From: Legionella micdadei
Lineage (GTDB): Bacteria; Pseudomonadota; Gammaproteobacteria; Legionellales; Legionellaceae
Length of the DNA: 64,000 nucleotides
Assembly (NCBI RefSeq): GCF_000953635.1
Contig: NZ_LN614830.1
Location: 1,231,001-1,295,000, forward strand
Direction: 5' to 3'
This document shows positions 45,208-55,395 of the stretch, piece after piece. The notes under the pieces were generated by a model. It was not told the origin of the DNA. It saw nothing but the letters and a program-made list of their open reading frames with translations, and searched no databases. The number at the start of each line of letters is the position of its first letter. Within the stretch, counting starts at the first letter, position 1. A program made the translations under genes and the position numbers.

Positions 45208-45435
45208 AATGCCTGGAAGAATAAAAGCGAGAATCCACTTAAAATTGGAATCGATTCGGGAATCCAGTTTATCAAATCGTGAACCAATCTCAGAAAAACG
45301 ATTGTCCATATGGGACTCTAGATTATCTAACCTTTTCTCAATTCTCAATAAGGTTTGATGAAAATCAGCATTCTTCTGGTCTAAAAGCATAAGTCTTGCT
45401 TCTTCACTAGAGATCATGTCTTTATGCTCGGTCAT
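45169..45435 (-). CDS. Small coiled-coil protein with C-terminal membrane anchor
   Basis: 88 residues. The first 65 are charged with heptad spacing (RIEKRLDNLESHMDNRFSEI, then SRFDKLDSRIDSNF), predicting a coiled coil; the last 20 are a hydrophobic helix (WILAFILPGILGIIGFIIY) ending RWF. Such tail-anchored helical bundles with repeating LDSRID-type heptads are widespread in bacteria, phages and Borrelia. Start ATG 45433-45435 with GGGAG about ten bases before. The 3' end overlaps the convergent Pro/Glu-rich gene. Confidence 0.7.
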   Translation of the reverse strand: MTEHKDMISSEEARLMLLDQKNADFHQTLLRIEKRLDNLESHMDNRFSEIGSRFDKLDSRIDSNFKWILAFILPGILGIIGFIIYRWF

Positions 45436-45525
45436 TGTTATGTTGCTCCCAGTTGGCTACCTTCAACTAAATTATATACCTGATAACAACACTTTGTAGC
45501 TTTCACTTGTTCCAAAAGCGAGCAG

Positions 45526-46458
45526 TTAAGGTACAGCGAAATGCCAATTCATTATTTTTGACAATTCTTCCAACATTATCTCACCACGAATACTATTTCC
45601 TTTTGGATTAACCCTTGGACTTAACACGACAATCCCGGCTTTGCGCGGAACTACTGCAATGGTATAGCCCGAAACCCCACTTTTTGCTGGCATACCCGTT
45701 TTGACCATGTGTGTACCCGTCTCGTCGTATAAGCCGCAAGTAGCCATAATCGCGAGCGTGATTTTGCAGGTTTCTGGGGAAATAATTTGCTCACCACTGA
45801 CAGGATCTTTACCGAGATTAGCAAGAAGGGTAGGTAAGTAAAGCATTTGCTCCAGCACTGCCTCATAAGAGCACAAGGTAAAATACAAATCCAAGGTTTC
45901 GTTGACAGGAGCATTTAAATTTTTTCGGCTTTTAAGTAGATAAGCAAGGGAGCGGTTGCGATCTCCCGTTCTTTTTTCAGAAGCAAATACCAGAGGATTA
46001 ATGCTGAGGCGCTGATTGAATAATTTTTGTACCCAGAACTCCAGCCAGGCAAATTTCTCTTCACCAACTCCTGGAATATGGGAGCAAAGCGTAATTGCTC
46101 CTGCGTTTAACATAGGGTTAGAAGGCTTAGGACCAAATTGCTCAAGACGGGTAATGGAGGCAAAATCGTCTCCTGAGGGCTCAACCTTAACCCATTCGAA
46201 AAGCTGTTCAGCACCGTGTTCTTCTAAAAGGCCGATGAGGGGAATAAGTTTTCCTGTGCTTTGGAGCGTGATGGGTGGCGGAGGCATATTGCTATATGAA
46301 ACTATCTCTTCATTAAGGGGGTTAATCGCTACGGCAGTTAAATTTTTATTAACATTCGCCAACTCCGGAATATAATTAGCTGTGTCCCCCGCTTGGCTCT
46401 CTTCCGCTTTTTTCACTAAATGTTTAAGAAGATCAAGGTTTACTTTGTGTTGTGCCAT
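45526..46458 (-). CDS. glsA: Glutaminase
   Basis: 310 residues of the serine-dependent (beta-lactamase-like) glutaminase family. The nucleophile SxxK motif is in LQSTGKLIPL near residue 66, where E. coli has SISK; NPMLNAGAI near 116, RNRSLAYLLKS near 162 and AKSGVSGYTIAVVP near 260 are also conserved. Converts glutamine to glutamate and ammonia in the cytoplasm. Useful to an organism that feeds on amino acids, and possibly to acid tolerance. Start ATG 46456-46458. No operon partner. Confidence 0.93.
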   Translation of the reverse strand: MAQHKVNLDLLKHLVKKAEESQAGDTANYIPELANVNKNLTAVAINPLNEEIVSYSNMPPPPITLQSTGKLIPLIGLLEEHGAEQLFEWVKVEPSGDDFASITRLEQFGPKPSNPMLNAGAITLCSHIPGVGEEKFAWLEFWVQKLFNQRLSINPLVFASEKRTGDRNRSLAYLLKSRKNLNAPVNETLDLYFTLCSYEAVLEQMLYLPTLLANLGKDPVSGEQIISPETCKITLAIMATCGLYDETGTHMVKTGMPAKSGVSGYTIAVVPRKAGIVVLSPRVNPKGNSIRGEIMLEELSKIMNWHFAVP

Positions 46459-46684
46459 AAATTCTCAGCAATGTAACAAGAAGGACGTAATTATGCTAAA
46501 TTTAGCACACTAAAACAAATATATAGGCAGGTTATCTCACGGCTGTTCTATTAAAGGTGTGACGCGTTATCTTGCAGGAGATTCCTGGCTACGCTCGAAA
46601 GACGTCATACTTTTAATGGACGGAGGTGCAGGTTATCTGCCTGAATTTCATTGCAAATGTTCACGTTAAAAGGGTTGGCTAGGC

Positions 46685-47455
46685 CTAACTCATTAATTCC
46701 GTAAGTTTTGCGCCAATATCGGGTTCCCGCATTAGGCTCTCTCCAATTAGAAAGGCATTTATCCCATGTTCTTGCATGAGTTTGATATCGTCGCGACTAT
46801 TAATACCGCTTTCAGTAATTAAAATTTTATCGGAGGGAAGATACTGAACTAATTCAATACTTGTCTTAATGTCAGTAACAAAACTGTGTAAACTGCGGTT
46901 ATTAACACCCATCAAAGGTGTTGGCAATTTAAGTGCGCGTTCAAACTCACCGAGAGTATGGCTTTCCACTAAGACTGCCATTTTAAGCTCTTGTGCCAAT
47001 TGACAATAATCGTGAAGCTGCTTGTCATCAAGCATGGCCACAATCAATAAAATACAATCAGCACCCAATACACGACTTTCGTAAATCTGGTAAGGGTCAA
47101 TAATAAAATCTTTACGTAGAATGGGCAATGAAGAGTGTGTTTTAGCCTCGGCTAAATACGCAGGAGAGCCTTGAAAAAAGTGAATATCAGTGAGGACTGA
47201 AAGACAGCTTGCCCCGTTTTCCTCGTAAATTTCTGCAATGGATGCGACATCAAAATCTGCCCTAATTAATCCCTTACTCGGTGATGCTTTTTTAATTTCA
47301 GCAATGATGGCAGGAATTCTTCGCTGTAAACCGCCAATAAAATCCCGAATAGGTAGCGATTCACGATCAATTAAACTGTTTAAAGGGGTTTTTTGCTTTG
47401 CAAATTCCACTTCCTGTTTTTTGTGCTCAGCAATGCGATTTAAAATACTATTCAT
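46685..47455 (-). CDS. trpC: Indole-3-glycerol phosphate synthase
   Basis: 256 residues, a monofunctional TrpC (not fused to TrpF). Beta-alpha barrel motifs: [16 protein letters not shown] near residue 50, [16 protein letters not shown] near 80, [15 protein letters not shown] near 108 and [10 protein letters not shown] near 180. Makes indoleglycerol phosphate from CdRP. The start overlaps the trpD stop (ATGA), so translation is coupled. Last gene of trpG-trpD-trpC. Confidence 0.97.
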   Translation of the reverse strand: MNSILNRIAEHKKQEVEFAKQKTPLNSLIDRESLPIRDFIGGLQRRIPAIIAEIKKASPSKGLIRADFDVASIAEIYEENGASCLSVLTDIHFFQGSPAYLAEAKTHSSLPILRKDFIIDPYQIYESRVLGADCILLIVAMLDDKQLHDYCQLAQELKMAVLVESHTLGEFERALKLPTPLMGVNNRSLHSFVTDIKTSIELVQYLPSDKILITESGINSRDDIKLMQEHGINAFLIGESLMREPDIGAKLTELMS

Positions 47456-48477
47456 GATTTGCCTGTTAGCGTTCGAGTTAATTCTTTTAATCCAGTAAAC
47501 CGCCGTGCTGCTTCACCACTGTCGATTGCTATTCTCGCTTTTTCTACAGCTTGAGCGTAACTTTCAGCAAGCTCAGCACAATGGAGCGCGGCCGCTGCGT
47601 TCAGCAAAACAATATCACGCGCCGGACCTTGTTGACCACTAAGTACTTCCTCTACAAGGGCAAGGCTTTCATTAGGTGATTTAACAATAATTTCATCCAG
47701 AGTAGCATGAAAGCAGCCGTATTCTTTGGGATCGATAGACCAATTTTTGAATTGGCCTTGGTGATATTCAACAACATCGGTAATGCTAGCAATACTCACT
47801 TCATCCATACCGTCACGAGAATGGATTACAAAAACTCGTTCTCTACCTAGGTTAGCAAGCACCTTAGCGAGTGGTTCTAGCCAATGTTGCGCAAAAACAC
47901 CCATCACTTGTTTTTTAACCCGTGCAGGATTGACTAAAGGGCCCAGGATATTAAACAGAGTCCGTATTCCAAGCTGTTGTCTGACATTTCTTGCATATTG
48001 CATTGCTTGATGAAAATGAGGGGCGAATAAAAAGCTAATCCCACATTGCTGCATGCATTGAGTTAATTGTTCGTCGGTTAGATGAAGCTCAAATCCTGCT
48101 TGCAATAACAAATCGGCGCTGCCGCTGCGTCCTGATACAGAACGACCGCCATGTTTTGCAACACGCGCTCCAGCTGCTGCTGCAACAAAGCTGCTGATGG
48201 TTGAAATATTAAACGTGTTTTTCCCATCCCCGCCTGTCCCGACGATATCAATGAGATCCCCGCCTAAATCGATACAGTGGGCAAATTCCATCATCACTTG
48301 AGCTGCTGCCGTGAGTTCTTCGACAGTTTCGCCTTTCCTACGCATTAAAACCAAGAAAGCAGCGAGTTGTGCATCAGTTAACTCCCCATTCATACAAGCG
48401 CGCATCAATTCATGCATTTGTGAAACGGTTAAATGTTCACTAGCAATAAGTTGTTCTAAGAGATTATTTATCTTCAT
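47452..48477 (-). CDS. trpD: Anthranilate phosphoribosyltransferase
   Basis: 341 residues. The PRPP site [16 protein letters not shown] near residue 80 and [17 protein letters not shown] near 107 are intact. Transfers the phosphoribosyl group to anthranilate in tryptophan synthesis. It overlaps trpG upstream by 14 bases and trpC downstream by four, so the three are one translationally coupled unit. trpE is not in the window. Confidence 0.97.
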   Translation of the reverse strand: MKINNLLEQLIASEHLTVSQMHELMRACMNGELTDAQLAAFLVLMRRKGETVEELTAAAQVMMEFAHCIDLGGDLIDIVGTGGDGKNTFNISTISSFVAAAAGARVAKHGGRSVSGRSGSADLLLQAGFELHLTDEQLTQCMQQCGISFLFAPHFHQAMQYARNVRQQLGIRTLFNILGPLVNPARVKKQVMGVFAQHWLEPLAKVLANLGRERVFVIHSRDGMDEVSIASITDVVEYHQGQFKNWSIDPKEYGCFHATLDEIIVKSPNESLALVEEVLSGQQGPARDIVLLNAAAALHCAELAESYAQAVEKARIAIDSGEAARRFTGLKELTRTLTGKS

Positions 48478-49033
48478 GGTGTAAAAACTGACCTAAGAGC
48501 GTCATGCCATATTCGGTTAAAATCGATTCAGGATGAAATTGTAGACCATAAAGCGGATATTGACGATGAGATATTGCCATAATTGTTTGTTGAGCCCAAG
48601 CGTCAATAGCGAAGCATGGGGGCAGGGTGCTTATATCCACAGCGAGCGAATGATAACGTGTTGCTTTAAAAGGATTGGGAAGATTGCGAAAAAGTCCTTG
48701 TTTATGATGGCTGATTAGCGAGGTTTTCCCGTGAATGATTTCCGGAGCCTGGATAATTGAAGCACCGAAAGAGTAGGCGATGCATTGGTGGCCTAGGCAA
48801 ACGCCCAGGATAGGGATACGTTGATAAAAATGCTTAATTGCAGCCAATGAAATACCAGCGTTCTCCGGGCCTTTGGGGCCAGGCGAAATAACCAGGTATT
48901 CGGGTGCTAAGTGTTCGATTTCTTCAATGGAAACTTGATCATTTGCAAAAACACGAACCGTTTGCCCCAGGGATTGAAAGTACTGTACAAGGTTATAAGT
49001 AAAGGAGTCATAATTATCGATAAGAATTAGCAT
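48464..49033 (-). CDS. trpG: Glutamine amidotransferase of anthranilate/aminodeoxychorismate synthase
   Basis: 189 residues, class I amidotransferase. The Cys nucleophile is in ILGVCLGHQCIAYSFGA near residue 78 and the His-Glu pair in YGLQFHPESILTEYG near 170. Supplies ammonia to TrpE, and in many bacteria also to PabB (then called pabA); here the neighbourhood with trpD-trpC argues for tryptophan, with dual use possible. Start ATG 49031-49033. Confidence 0.95.
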   Translation of the reverse strand: MLILIDNYDSFTYNLVQYFQSLGQTVRVFANDQVSIEEIEHLAPEYLVISPGPKGPENAGISLAAIKHFYQRIPILGVCLGHQCIAYSFGASIIQAPEIIHGKTSLISHHKQGLFRNLPNPFKATRYHSLAVDISTLPPCFAIDAWAQQTIMAISHRQYPLYGLQFHPESILTEYGMTLLGQFLHHEDK

Positions 49034-49115
49034 AAATGAGTATCTTTGAATAAAGTTATGGCCAACAGTCGGGATCCTTACTCTGCTCCGGATGACACGC
49101 TTTCTTCAGAAGGAA

Positions 49116-49841
49116 TTATAAAGAAAACTCTTCGCCCAAATAAACCGCCCGAACTTGCTGATTATCAAGAATCGCCTTAGGTGTTCCTTCACAAAGTATC
49201 TTACCCTGGCTGACGATGTATGCTCTTTCACAGATATCCAGAGTCTCCCTCACATTATGATCGGTGATTAGTACACCAATATTCTTATCACATAAATGCG
49301 AAATGATTCGTTTGATATCCAGAACTGAAATCGGGTCGACCCCAGCGAAGGGCTCATCTAATAAAATAAAAGTAGGCTCAATGGCTAATGCACGTGCAAT
49401 TTCCACTCGCCGCCGTTCTCCACCTGATAGGCTCATTCCTAAATTATTGTACAAGTGAGAAATATGGAATTCATTGAGCAGCTGTTCTAATTTGTCTTTG
49501 CGCGCTTTATTGTCTAAATCTTCGCGTAATTGCAGAATAGACAAGATATTATCGGCTACTGATAACTTGCGAAAAACAGAAGCTTCTTGAGGTAAGTACC
49601 CAATACCCATGCGGGCGCGTTGATGCATTGGGGCCTTAGTAAGGTCTTTGTTGTCAAGAATAATTTGGCCTTCGTCACAAGATTGCAACCCGACAATCAT
49701 ATAGAAACAGGTTGTTTTGCCTGCGCCATTGGGTCCAAGCAAACCCACACATTCACCGCTGCGAATGTGGATGCTAATATCATTGACCACAGTGCGTGTT
49801 TTAAATGATTTTTTAAGATGGCGTGCTAACAGCTCACTCAT
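49116..49841 (-). CDS. lptB: LPS export ABC transporter ATPase
   Basis: 241 residues. Walker [18 protein letters not shown] near residue 35, Q-loop [13 protein letters not shown] near 84, signature [15 protein letters not shown] near 138, Walker [14 protein letters not shown] near 158 and switch His in [12 protein letters not shown] near 195. Powers LPS extraction from the inner membrane with LptFG. It starts two bases after the lptA stop, and is the last gene of kdsD-kdsC-lptC-lptA-lptB. Confidence 0.98.
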   Translation of the reverse strand: MSELLARHLKKSFKTRTVVNDISIHIRSGECVGLLGPNGAGKTTCFYMIVGLQSCDEGQIILDNKDLTKAPMHQRARMGIGYLPQEASVFRKLSVADNILSILQLREDLDNKARKDKLEQLLNEFHISHLYNNLGMSLSGGERRRVEIARALAIEPTFILLDEPFAGVDPISVLDIKRIISHLCDKNIGVLITDHNVRETLDICERAYIVSQGKILCEGTPKAILDNQQVRAVYLGEEFSL

Positions 49842-49843
49842 AG

Positions 49844-50353
49844 TTATTTTCCAGGATGGAAGATAATGGTTGTCCGCGTTTTTCCATCACTTTTAGAGAC
49901 CACATGTTGTTTAAGTGTATCATAACTGATCTTAGGTGCGGAGAAAGAATTTTCACCTTGCACTACACGGGCATTCCCGATCAATTCAATAAGATGCTGG
50001 TCAGGATGATAACGGATCATATCAGCATAAGCATGTAAGGGTGGTTTGCCATGTTCAGTAACTGTCCAAAAATGGGCTTGCTCTTTTTGATCACCATTTG
50101 CTACAGCTAGAACGAGCTTATTTTGGGCGCTCCCTTCAGTGATTGCATTTGCTGCCCGCAGATGAGAGGAGCCTTGATCCAGTTGTACGTGCCCAATAAA
50201 CTCCCCGCGATGGGTTTGTTGATTCAAATCAGCTGAATCAGCTGACAACTCAAGCGGTTTTTCGCGATCATCGGGTAGCGCAAAACATATCTCTTTTGTT
50301 AAGATCAATAGGAGTATCACTGCCAATTTTAGCGGTATGGTTTTAAGCATCAT
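49844..50353 (-). CDS. lptA: Periplasmic LPS-bridge protein LptA
   Basis: I start at ATG 50351-50353 (or the next ATG), giving about 169 residues; the frame extends to 50368 but would lengthen the overlap with lptC. A signal peptide covers about residues 1-25 ([18 protein letters not shown]). The OstA-like beta-jellyroll follows, with [20 protein letters not shown] and the repeated GDAxAxQG-type [12 protein letters not shown]. It forms the periplasmic LPS bridge between LptC and LptD. It overlaps lptC by about 11 bases. Confidence 0.95.
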   Translation of the reverse strand: MMLKTIPLKLAVILLLILTKEICFALPDDREKPLELSADSADLNQQTHRGEFIGHVQLDQGSSHLRAANAITEGSAQNKLVLAVANGDQKEQAHFWTVTEHGKPPLHAYADMIRYHPDQHLIELIGNARVVQGENSFSAPKISYDTLKQHVVSKSDGKTRTTIIFHPGK

Positions 50354-50921
50354 CTCTCTTCGGTTCAAAGGTTGCTCGTGCTTGACTCAGTAATTGCACC
50401 CGTTTATCAGCAAGATGAATCTTTATCCCTTCCGAACGCACAATTCGACCTGGCTGTTCAAAATGAACAGTGGCCTGGGATGTGGCTATTTTATCTTTGG
50501 GAAGATAGGTGATTTCTTGCGTTTTAAGCGTGCTTTCCTGATTGTGTTCACCTTTATTCTGATGAATCACTACATCGTTAGTAAAAATGATTTTTTCCCC
50601 GCCATTAATAGCTTGCGCATTTTTTGACTTAATTTCCCAGGCTGGTTGGTTGGCTTCAGAAAGGGCTAAGCGTGGCGAAGTGAAAAAATGCATATTATTG
50701 TTTGGAACATGTCGTACTTCGGGGGCTATTAAATAATTTATAATTTTTCCGGCATAGTCGAATTGTTTCACAGAGAGATGGGTAATCATCATATCTGCTG
50801 AATTAGAAAGTGTTTGTTCGTCCAGCCGAGTAACTGATTTGGAGCTGGCATAATACCAACCAGAACCTGCTAATGCGACGAGGAGGCAGAAGAGCCAGGC
50901 CGCTTGCTTAGCTGCGTTCAT
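50343..50921 (-). CDS. lptC: LPS export protein LptC
   Basis: 192 residues with one N-terminal membrane anchor (AWLFCLLVALAGSGWYYA) and a periplasmic jellyroll. Recognised from the order of the operon and from family segments DMMITHLSVKQFDYAGK, PAWEIKSKNAQAINGGEKI and RSEGIKIHLADKRVQLL. Receives LPS from LptBFG and hands it to LptA. The start overlaps the kdsC stop by four bases. Confidence 0.94.
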   Translation of the reverse strand: MNAAKQAAWLFCLLVALAGSGWYYASSKSVTRLDEQTLSNSADMMITHLSVKQFDYAGKIINYLIAPEVRHVPNNNMHFFTSPRLALSEANQPAWEIKSKNAQAINGGEKIIFTNDVVIHQNKGEHNQESTLKTQEITYLPKDKIATSQATVHFEQPGRIVRSEGIKIHLADKRVQLLSQARATFEPKRDDA

Positions 50922-51445
50922 GATGCTAAATACCTCGCTAGAGCTATATCCTGCATCTGCTTAGCATTAAGAATAAGATCACAAACCTCTCGGACAGCCC
51001 CGCGTCCCCCCGATTGTTCTGTTTGCCAGGCGGCAAATTCTTTTACTTGGTCGACAGCATTTGCTACAGCGACACCAAAGCCAACTTGCCGAATAATCGC
51101 TAAATCAGGGAGATCATCGCCTATGTATGCAAAATCCTCATTGCTAAAACCTAAACGAAGCTTAAGTTGGTTAAACGCGTTATTTTTATCAACTTGGCCT
51201 TTAAAATAGTGCTGAATGCCAAGTTGTTTCATGCGGTGATCAATCACAGCGTTTTGTGAAGTGGTGATAACTGCAACGTGGATACCTGCTGCCATTAATA
51301 ACTTTAATCCCATTCCATCTTGAACACAAAATGTCTTTAATTCATTTCCATAATTATCGATGTAAAGTTGGCCATCCGTTAAAACACCATCCACATCACA
51401 GATAAGACATTTTATATTTTTTGCTTTTTCTAATAATTCGTTCAT
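50918..51445 (-). CDS. kdsC: 3-deoxy-D-manno-octulosonate 8-phosphate phosphatase
   Basis: 175 residues of the C0-type HAD phosphatase family. Motif I is LICDVDGVLTDGQLY near residue 17, motif II AVITTSQNAV near 58 and motif III/IV YIGDDLPDLAIIRQVG near 107. Removes phosphate from Kdo-8-phosphate to give Kdo for LPS. Sits between kdsD (20 bases upstream) and lptC (overlapping). Confidence 0.96.
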   Translation of the reverse strand: MNELLEKAKNIKCLICDVDGVLTDGQLYIDNYGNELKTFCVQDGMGLKLLMAAGIHVAVITTSQNAVIDHRMKQLGIQHYFKGQVDKNNAFNQLKLRLGFSNEDFAYIGDDLPDLAIIRQVGFGVAVANAVDQVKEFAAWQTEQSGGRGAVREVCDLILNAKQMQDIALARYLAS

Positions 51446-51465
51446 TCTTTCAATTTCTCATTAAT

Positions 51466-52428
51466 TTAGAAAACACCCGCACGCAGTAGATCATGTAAGT
51501 GGACAACGGCAACTGGTCTATTTTCTTCGTCAATCACAACCAGGGAAGTTATGCTGTATTTTTGCATAATGGCCAAAGCTTCTGCTGCGAGTAAACCTTT
51601 TTTAATTGTTTTACAGTTTCTGCTCATCACGGTGCTAATGGGTGTGGTATTGATATCAAGATTTTGATTAAGTGTTCTTCTAACATCTCCATCGGTGTAT
51701 ACCCCGGCGAGATAACCATGAGCATTTACAACACAAGTCATGCCTAATTTTTTTGCAGTGACTTCGATCAAAGCCTCCCGAATTGTTGCGTTTTCCTGAA
51801 TTAAAGGTAATTCATCACCATGATGGCATAGCTCGTCAATACGAAGCAAAAGACGCCTGCCAAGAGTGCCTCCTGGATGGGATAAGGCAAAATCTTCCGC
51901 ACTGAAGCCTCTTGCTTGCAATAAGGCGATCGCCAAAGCATCTCCCATAACCAATGATACTGTAGTACTGGTTGTTGGCGCTAGTCCTAATGGGCATGCT
52001 TCTTGTCGAATAGAAATGTCAAGGTTAACATTCGCTGCCTTTGCCAAAGTAGATTCACTATTGCCTGTTAGGGTGATCAGTGGGACTTCCAATCGTTTTA
52101 AAAGGGGCAATAATGTCACAATTTCATTGGTAAACCCTGAGTTGGAAATGGCAAGTACTGTGTCTTGTCGAGTAATCATGCCTAAATCACCATGGCTTGC
52201 TTCGCCAGGGTGCATGAAAAAAGCGGGAGTCCCTGTGCTTGAAAATGTGGCCGCAATTTTATGCCCAATATGGCCTGATTTGCCCATTCCTGTGACAACC
52301 ACGCGGCCTTTACAGTCGAGTAAAAGTTTGCAGGCTTTTTCAAAATTCTCATCAATACGTTGCGTTAGCTCAAATACTGCTTGTGCTTCGGTTTCAATCA
52401 CCGCAAGGCCTAATTTGCAAAAATTCAT
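51466..52428 (-). CDS. kdsD: Arabinose-5-phosphate isomerase
   Basis: 320 residues. A SIS domain (about 1-185: GMGKSGHIGHKIAATFSSTG, HPGEASHGDLGM, SNSGFTNEI) is followed by two CBS repeats (about 205-320). Converts ribulose 5-phosphate to arabinose 5-phosphate, first step to Kdo. First gene of the LPS operon on this strand; the mla operon starts divergently 300 bases away. Because it makes D-arabinose 5-phosphate, it could also feed other arabinose-containing glycans. Confidence 0.96.
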   Translation of the reverse strand: MNFCKLGLAVIETEAQAVFELTQRIDENFEKACKLLLDCKGRVVVTGMGKSGHIGHKIAATFSSTGTPAFFMHPGEASHGDLGMITRQDTVLAISNSGFTNEIVTLLPLLKRLEVPLITLTGNSESTLAKAANVNLDISIRQEACPLGLAPTTSTTVSLVMGDALAIALLQARGFSAEDFALSHPGGTLGRRLLLRIDELCHHGDELPLIQENATIREALIEVTAKKLGMTCVVNAHGYLAGVYTDGDVRRTLNQNLDINTTPISTVMSRNCKTIKKGLLAAEALAIMQKYSITSLVVIDEENRPVAVVHLHDLLRAGVF

Positions 52429-52728
52429 ATGCTGTACCCGTAAGCCTTATCTTTTCTTATTTAAGCAGGTTTGGAATTCTAGCATAGTAATATTTTACTT
52501 TGTAGGCACTATACAGGTTCCAATGGGTAACCGCATCTAAATTTCTCCTAAAGCTTGAAACGTGCTCGCCCGGCACATGCTTGAAAAGGTATGAAAAGCC
52601 CTCAAGGGGTAACGCAGATGCTCCGTAAATGTGCGTCCAAGCACGGTTGTTAACCAGCTAAATTTTTGTAGGCGAAAATTTATATTCAGGTATAATCATT
52701 TATTAAAGCGAGCGTCGGAACAAACTAA
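52429..52728. promoter_or_regulatory. Divergent control region between kdsD and mlaF
   Basis: 300 bases without a gene. A perfect TATAAT at 52691-52696 precedes mlaF; the best upstream hexamer TTGTAG (52666-52671) is 19 bases away, so the promoter is of moderate quality. On the other side a T-rich stretch precedes kdsD without clear hexamers. Several GC-rich short inverted repeats (such as GTGC/GCAC near 52563-52577) are present but no long hairpin. Confidence 0.5.
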
Positions 52729-53526
52729 ATGTGGGCAAATTTGGTGCAAATCACCAACCTCACCTTCTCAAGAAATGGGCGCCATATTTTTGACGGCATC
52801 AATATGGTGGTGAAGCGAGGAAAAATTACAGCGATCATGGGGCCAAGTGGAAGTGGTAAAACAACACTTTTGCGCTTAATTGGTGCCCAACTGGAACCAG
52901 AAGCGGGTGAAATTTTGGTGAATGGTGTTAATATTCACCAGCTATCGCGAAAAGATTTATATTTAGCCAGACGTAAAATGGGGCTACTTTTCCAAAGTTC
53001 GGCCTTATTCACCCATTTATCGGTTTTTGATAATGTTGCCTTTCCGCTGCGGGAGCATACTAGCTTAAACGAAGCGATGCTGCGCGATATCGTCTTAATG
53101 AAACTGGAAGCTGTAGGCTTAAGAGGGGCAGCCCAATTAATGCCTGAAGAACTTTCGGGGGGTATGGCAAGACGTGTTGCTTTAGCAAGAACTATTGCGC
53201 TTGACCCGGAGCTCATGATGTATGATGAGCCTTTTACAGGACAAGATCCTATCTCTATGGGAGTTTTAGTTCGGCTAATTAAGCGGTTAAACCAATTATT
53301 GGAAACGACTACAATCATTGTCTCACATGATGTTGAAGAAACTTGTTCAATTGCAGATTATATCTATTTGATTGCAGGTGGCCGTTTAATTGGAGAAGGA
53401 ACTCCTAATGAGCTAAAAGAATCAACCCATCCTCAAGTAAAACAATTTATGCATGGTGAAGCGGATGGCGCTGTGCCTTTCCATTATCCGGCACGCCCTT
53501 ACACAGAGGAGTTGCTAAATGCTTGA
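52729..53526 (+). CDS. mlaF: Phospholipid-transport ABC ATPase MlaF
   Basis: 265 residues. Walker [17 protein letters not shown] near residue 38, signature [15 protein letters not shown] near 145, Walker [14 protein letters not shown] near 165 and switch His in VSHDVEET near 200. [19 protein letters not shown] is the Q-loop region, very like E. coli MlaF. Drives MlaFEDB in retrograde (or anterograde) glycerophospholipid movement to keep the outer membrane asymmetric. The mlaE start overlaps by eight bases. Confidence 0.97.
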   Translation: MWANLVQITNLTFSRNGRHIFDGINMVVKRGKITAIMGPSGSGKTTLLRLIGAQLEPEAGEILVNGVNIHQLSRKDLYLARRKMGLLFQSSALFTHLSVFDNVAFPLREHTSLNEAMLRDIVLMKLEAVGLRGAAQLMPEELSGGMARRVALARTIALDPELMMYDEPFTGQDPISMGVLVRLIKRLNQLLETTTIIVSHDVEETCSIADYIYLIAGGRLIGEGTPNELKESTHPQVKQFMHGEADGAVPFHYPARPYTEELLNA

Positions 53527-54301
53527 GATGCTTGCGCGCTTAGGCCAACGTGGCCTGAATTCTTTGCAGGTTATGGGGAGTTCCGGTGTTTTCTTATTGG
53601 GTATTTTTTCCAGAAATCCCGATTTACCTCGCCTATGGCCTGCTTTGCGTACTCAATTGTATTTTATCGGTGTATTGTCTTGTTTGATTATTGTTGTTTC
53701 AGCCATGTTTATTGGCATGGTTATTGGATTGCAAGGTTATAACACCTTACAAAAATTTGGGGCAACCAGTCAGTTAGGTCAACTTTTAGCCTTAAGTGTG
53801 GCTAGAGAATTAGGTCCAGTAATCAGTGCATTACTCTTTGCAGGGCGTGCCGGTTCTGCATTAACTGCTGAAATTGGTTTGATGAAAGCGACCGAGCAAT
53901 TGGCAAGCATGGATATGATGGGTGTGGATCCCTTAGGACGCGTCATTTATCCGCGCTTTCTAGCCGGTCTTATTTCTTTGCCGATACTCGCGCTTATATT
54001 CTCTGCTGTCGCTGTTTACGGGGGCTATTTTGTGGGGGTGCAATGGTTAGGTGTCGATGCAGGTAGCTTTTGGTCAAATATGCAGGCCGCTGTTAACTTT
54101 CGTGTCGATGTTTTAAGCGGCATCATTAAAAGTATTGTGTTTGCTTTCGTAGTAGTATGGATAGCAGTTTTTCAGGGGTTTAATTGTATTGCTACAGCTG
54201 AAGGCATCAGCCAAGCGACAACGCGAACAGTAGTATATTCATCGCTGGCAGTCCTTGGACTCGATTTTCTCTTGACAGCAGTGATGATTGGAGGTTGGTA
54301 G
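53519..54301 (+). CDS. mlaE: Phospholipid-transport permease MlaE
   Basis: 260 residues, five to six helices. The MlaE-family core is visible: [20 protein letters not shown] near 65, [24 protein letters not shown]-type segment near 100-118, and [21 protein letters not shown] near 125. Inner-membrane part of the Mla importer. Stops one base before mlaD. Confidence 0.96.
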   Translation: MLEMLARLGQRGLNSLQVMGSSGVFLLGIFSRNPDLPRLWPALRTQLYFIGVLSCLIIVVSAMFIGMVIGLQGYNTLQKFGATSQLGQLLALSVARELGPVISALLFAGRAGSALTAEIGLMKATEQLASMDMMGVDPLGRVIYPRFLAGLISLPILALIFSAVAVYGGYFVGVQWLGVDAGSFWSNMQAAVNFRVDVLSGIIKSIVFAFVVVWIAVFQGFNCIATAEGISQATTRTVVYSSLAVLGLDFLLTAVMIGGW

Positions 54302-54781
54302 ATGAATCATAGGCAGCGAAGTGTCGATATAAGCGTAGGTCTATTTATGTTGTTAGGCTTGCTTGCCTTGCTAGTTATGGTGATGAAAGTCAGTGGAGTT
54401 TCTAATCTGGTTTCACCTAAAGGCTACCATGTAACCGCTGAGTTTACTGATATTGGCGGTCTTAGGGTAAGGGCACCTGTTACTGTTGCTGGTGTAAAAA
54501 TCGGGGAAGTGACCCGAATCGAGTTACAACCTGGTGAATTAAACGCTAAAGTGACAATGTTGTTGCGTAAAGACAAGCCAATTCCTTATGAAGATGCCTC
54601 TGCACGTATTCTGACTGAAGGCTTGATTGGTTCAAATTATATCAGCATTGTTCCTGGGTTTGAGGATGAAGAGAGCAAGGATCATCCTTATTTGCGGGAG
54701 GGTGATGTGATTCCTAAAACACAAGAAGCTATTATTCTTGAGAACTTGATTGGTCAGCTTTTGTTTAATATTAAAAAATAG
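54302..54781 (+). CDS. mlaD: Phospholipid-transport MCE protein MlaD
   Basis: 159 residues: an N-terminal membrane anchor (VGLFMLLGLLALLVMVMKV) and a single MCE domain, with FTDIGGLRVRAPVTVAGVKIG near residue 45 and LTEGLIGSNYISIVPG near 100. Six copies should ring the MlaFEB complex and pass lipid to MlaC. The stop is followed seven bases later by mlaC. Confidence 0.96.
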   Translation: MNHRQRSVDISVGLFMLLGLLALLVMVMKVSGVSNLVSPKGYHVTAEFTDIGGLRVRAPVTVAGVKIGEVTRIELQPGELNAKVTMLLRKDKPIPYEDASARILTEGLIGSNYISIVPGFEDEESKDHPYLREGDVIPKTQEAIILENLIGQLLFNIKK

Positions 54782-54788
54782 GTGAGTT

Positions 54789-55394
54789 ATGAAGGGAATA
54801 AGATCAATTTTGTTGTTAGTTACATTGTCATTTACATCGTTAGTATGGGCGGCTTCATCTCCGATTCCAATGCTTGAAAGCACGGCAAACCAAATTATTG
54901 CTGCTTTGAAGCAAAATAAAACAAATTTAAAAAATAATACGCATGTTATCTATCAGGCTGTCGAACGGTATTTACTACCCAATGTTGATGTAAGCGGCAT
55001 GTCGCGCTCAGTGCTTGGCCGTAAGGCTTGGATGCAAGCTTCTACCGGAGATAAAGAACAATTTTCTAAGGCATTTACCCAGTTAGTGATTCGGACTTAC
55101 GCAACACCTTTAGCCGAATACACAGATGAAACGATCAAGTTCCTTCCCATCAGAGGTTCTCTGGAAAGCCGATTCATCCGTGTGAATAGTATTATTGTTC
55201 GGTCTAACGGTAAGAATATTCCTTTAAGCTATAGTCTCATCTCCAAAAATGGCAAATGGAAGATTTATGATTTAAGTGTTGAAGGGGTGAGCCTTCTACA
55301 AAGTTTCCGTTCACAGTTTGCTGAAGCCTTGCAAAATTCAAGCATGCAAGACCTAGTCAAACAAATGCAGCAACAAAGTAAAAAGGCAGCTTAA
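54789..55394 (+). CDS. mlaC: Periplasmic phospholipid shuttle MlaC
   Basis: 201 residues with a signal peptide (about 1-21, cleavage near VWAASS). Family elements: YLLPNVDVSGMSRSVLG near residue 63, then QFSKAFTQLVIRTYATPL and the C-terminal WKIYDLSVEGVSLLQSFRSQ. Carries lipid between MlaA at the outer membrane and MlaD. mlaB follows after one base. mlaA is not in the window. Confidence 0.95.
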   Translation: MKGIRSILLLVTLSFTSLVWAASSPIPMLESTANQIIAALKQNKTNLKNNTHVIYQAVERYLLPNVDVSGMSRSVLGRKAWMQASTGDKEQFSKAFTQLVIRTYATPLAEYTDETIKFLPIRGSLESRFIRVNSIIVRSNGKNIPLSYSLISKNGKWKIYDLSVEGVSLLQSFRSQFAEALQNSSMQDLVKQMQQQSKKAA

Positions 55395-55395
55395 C

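Noticed and set aside
51866-52540. Long 224-residue plus-strand frame opposite kdsD
   Set aside because: Antisense to conserved SIS-domain coding sequence, and it has no family resemblance.
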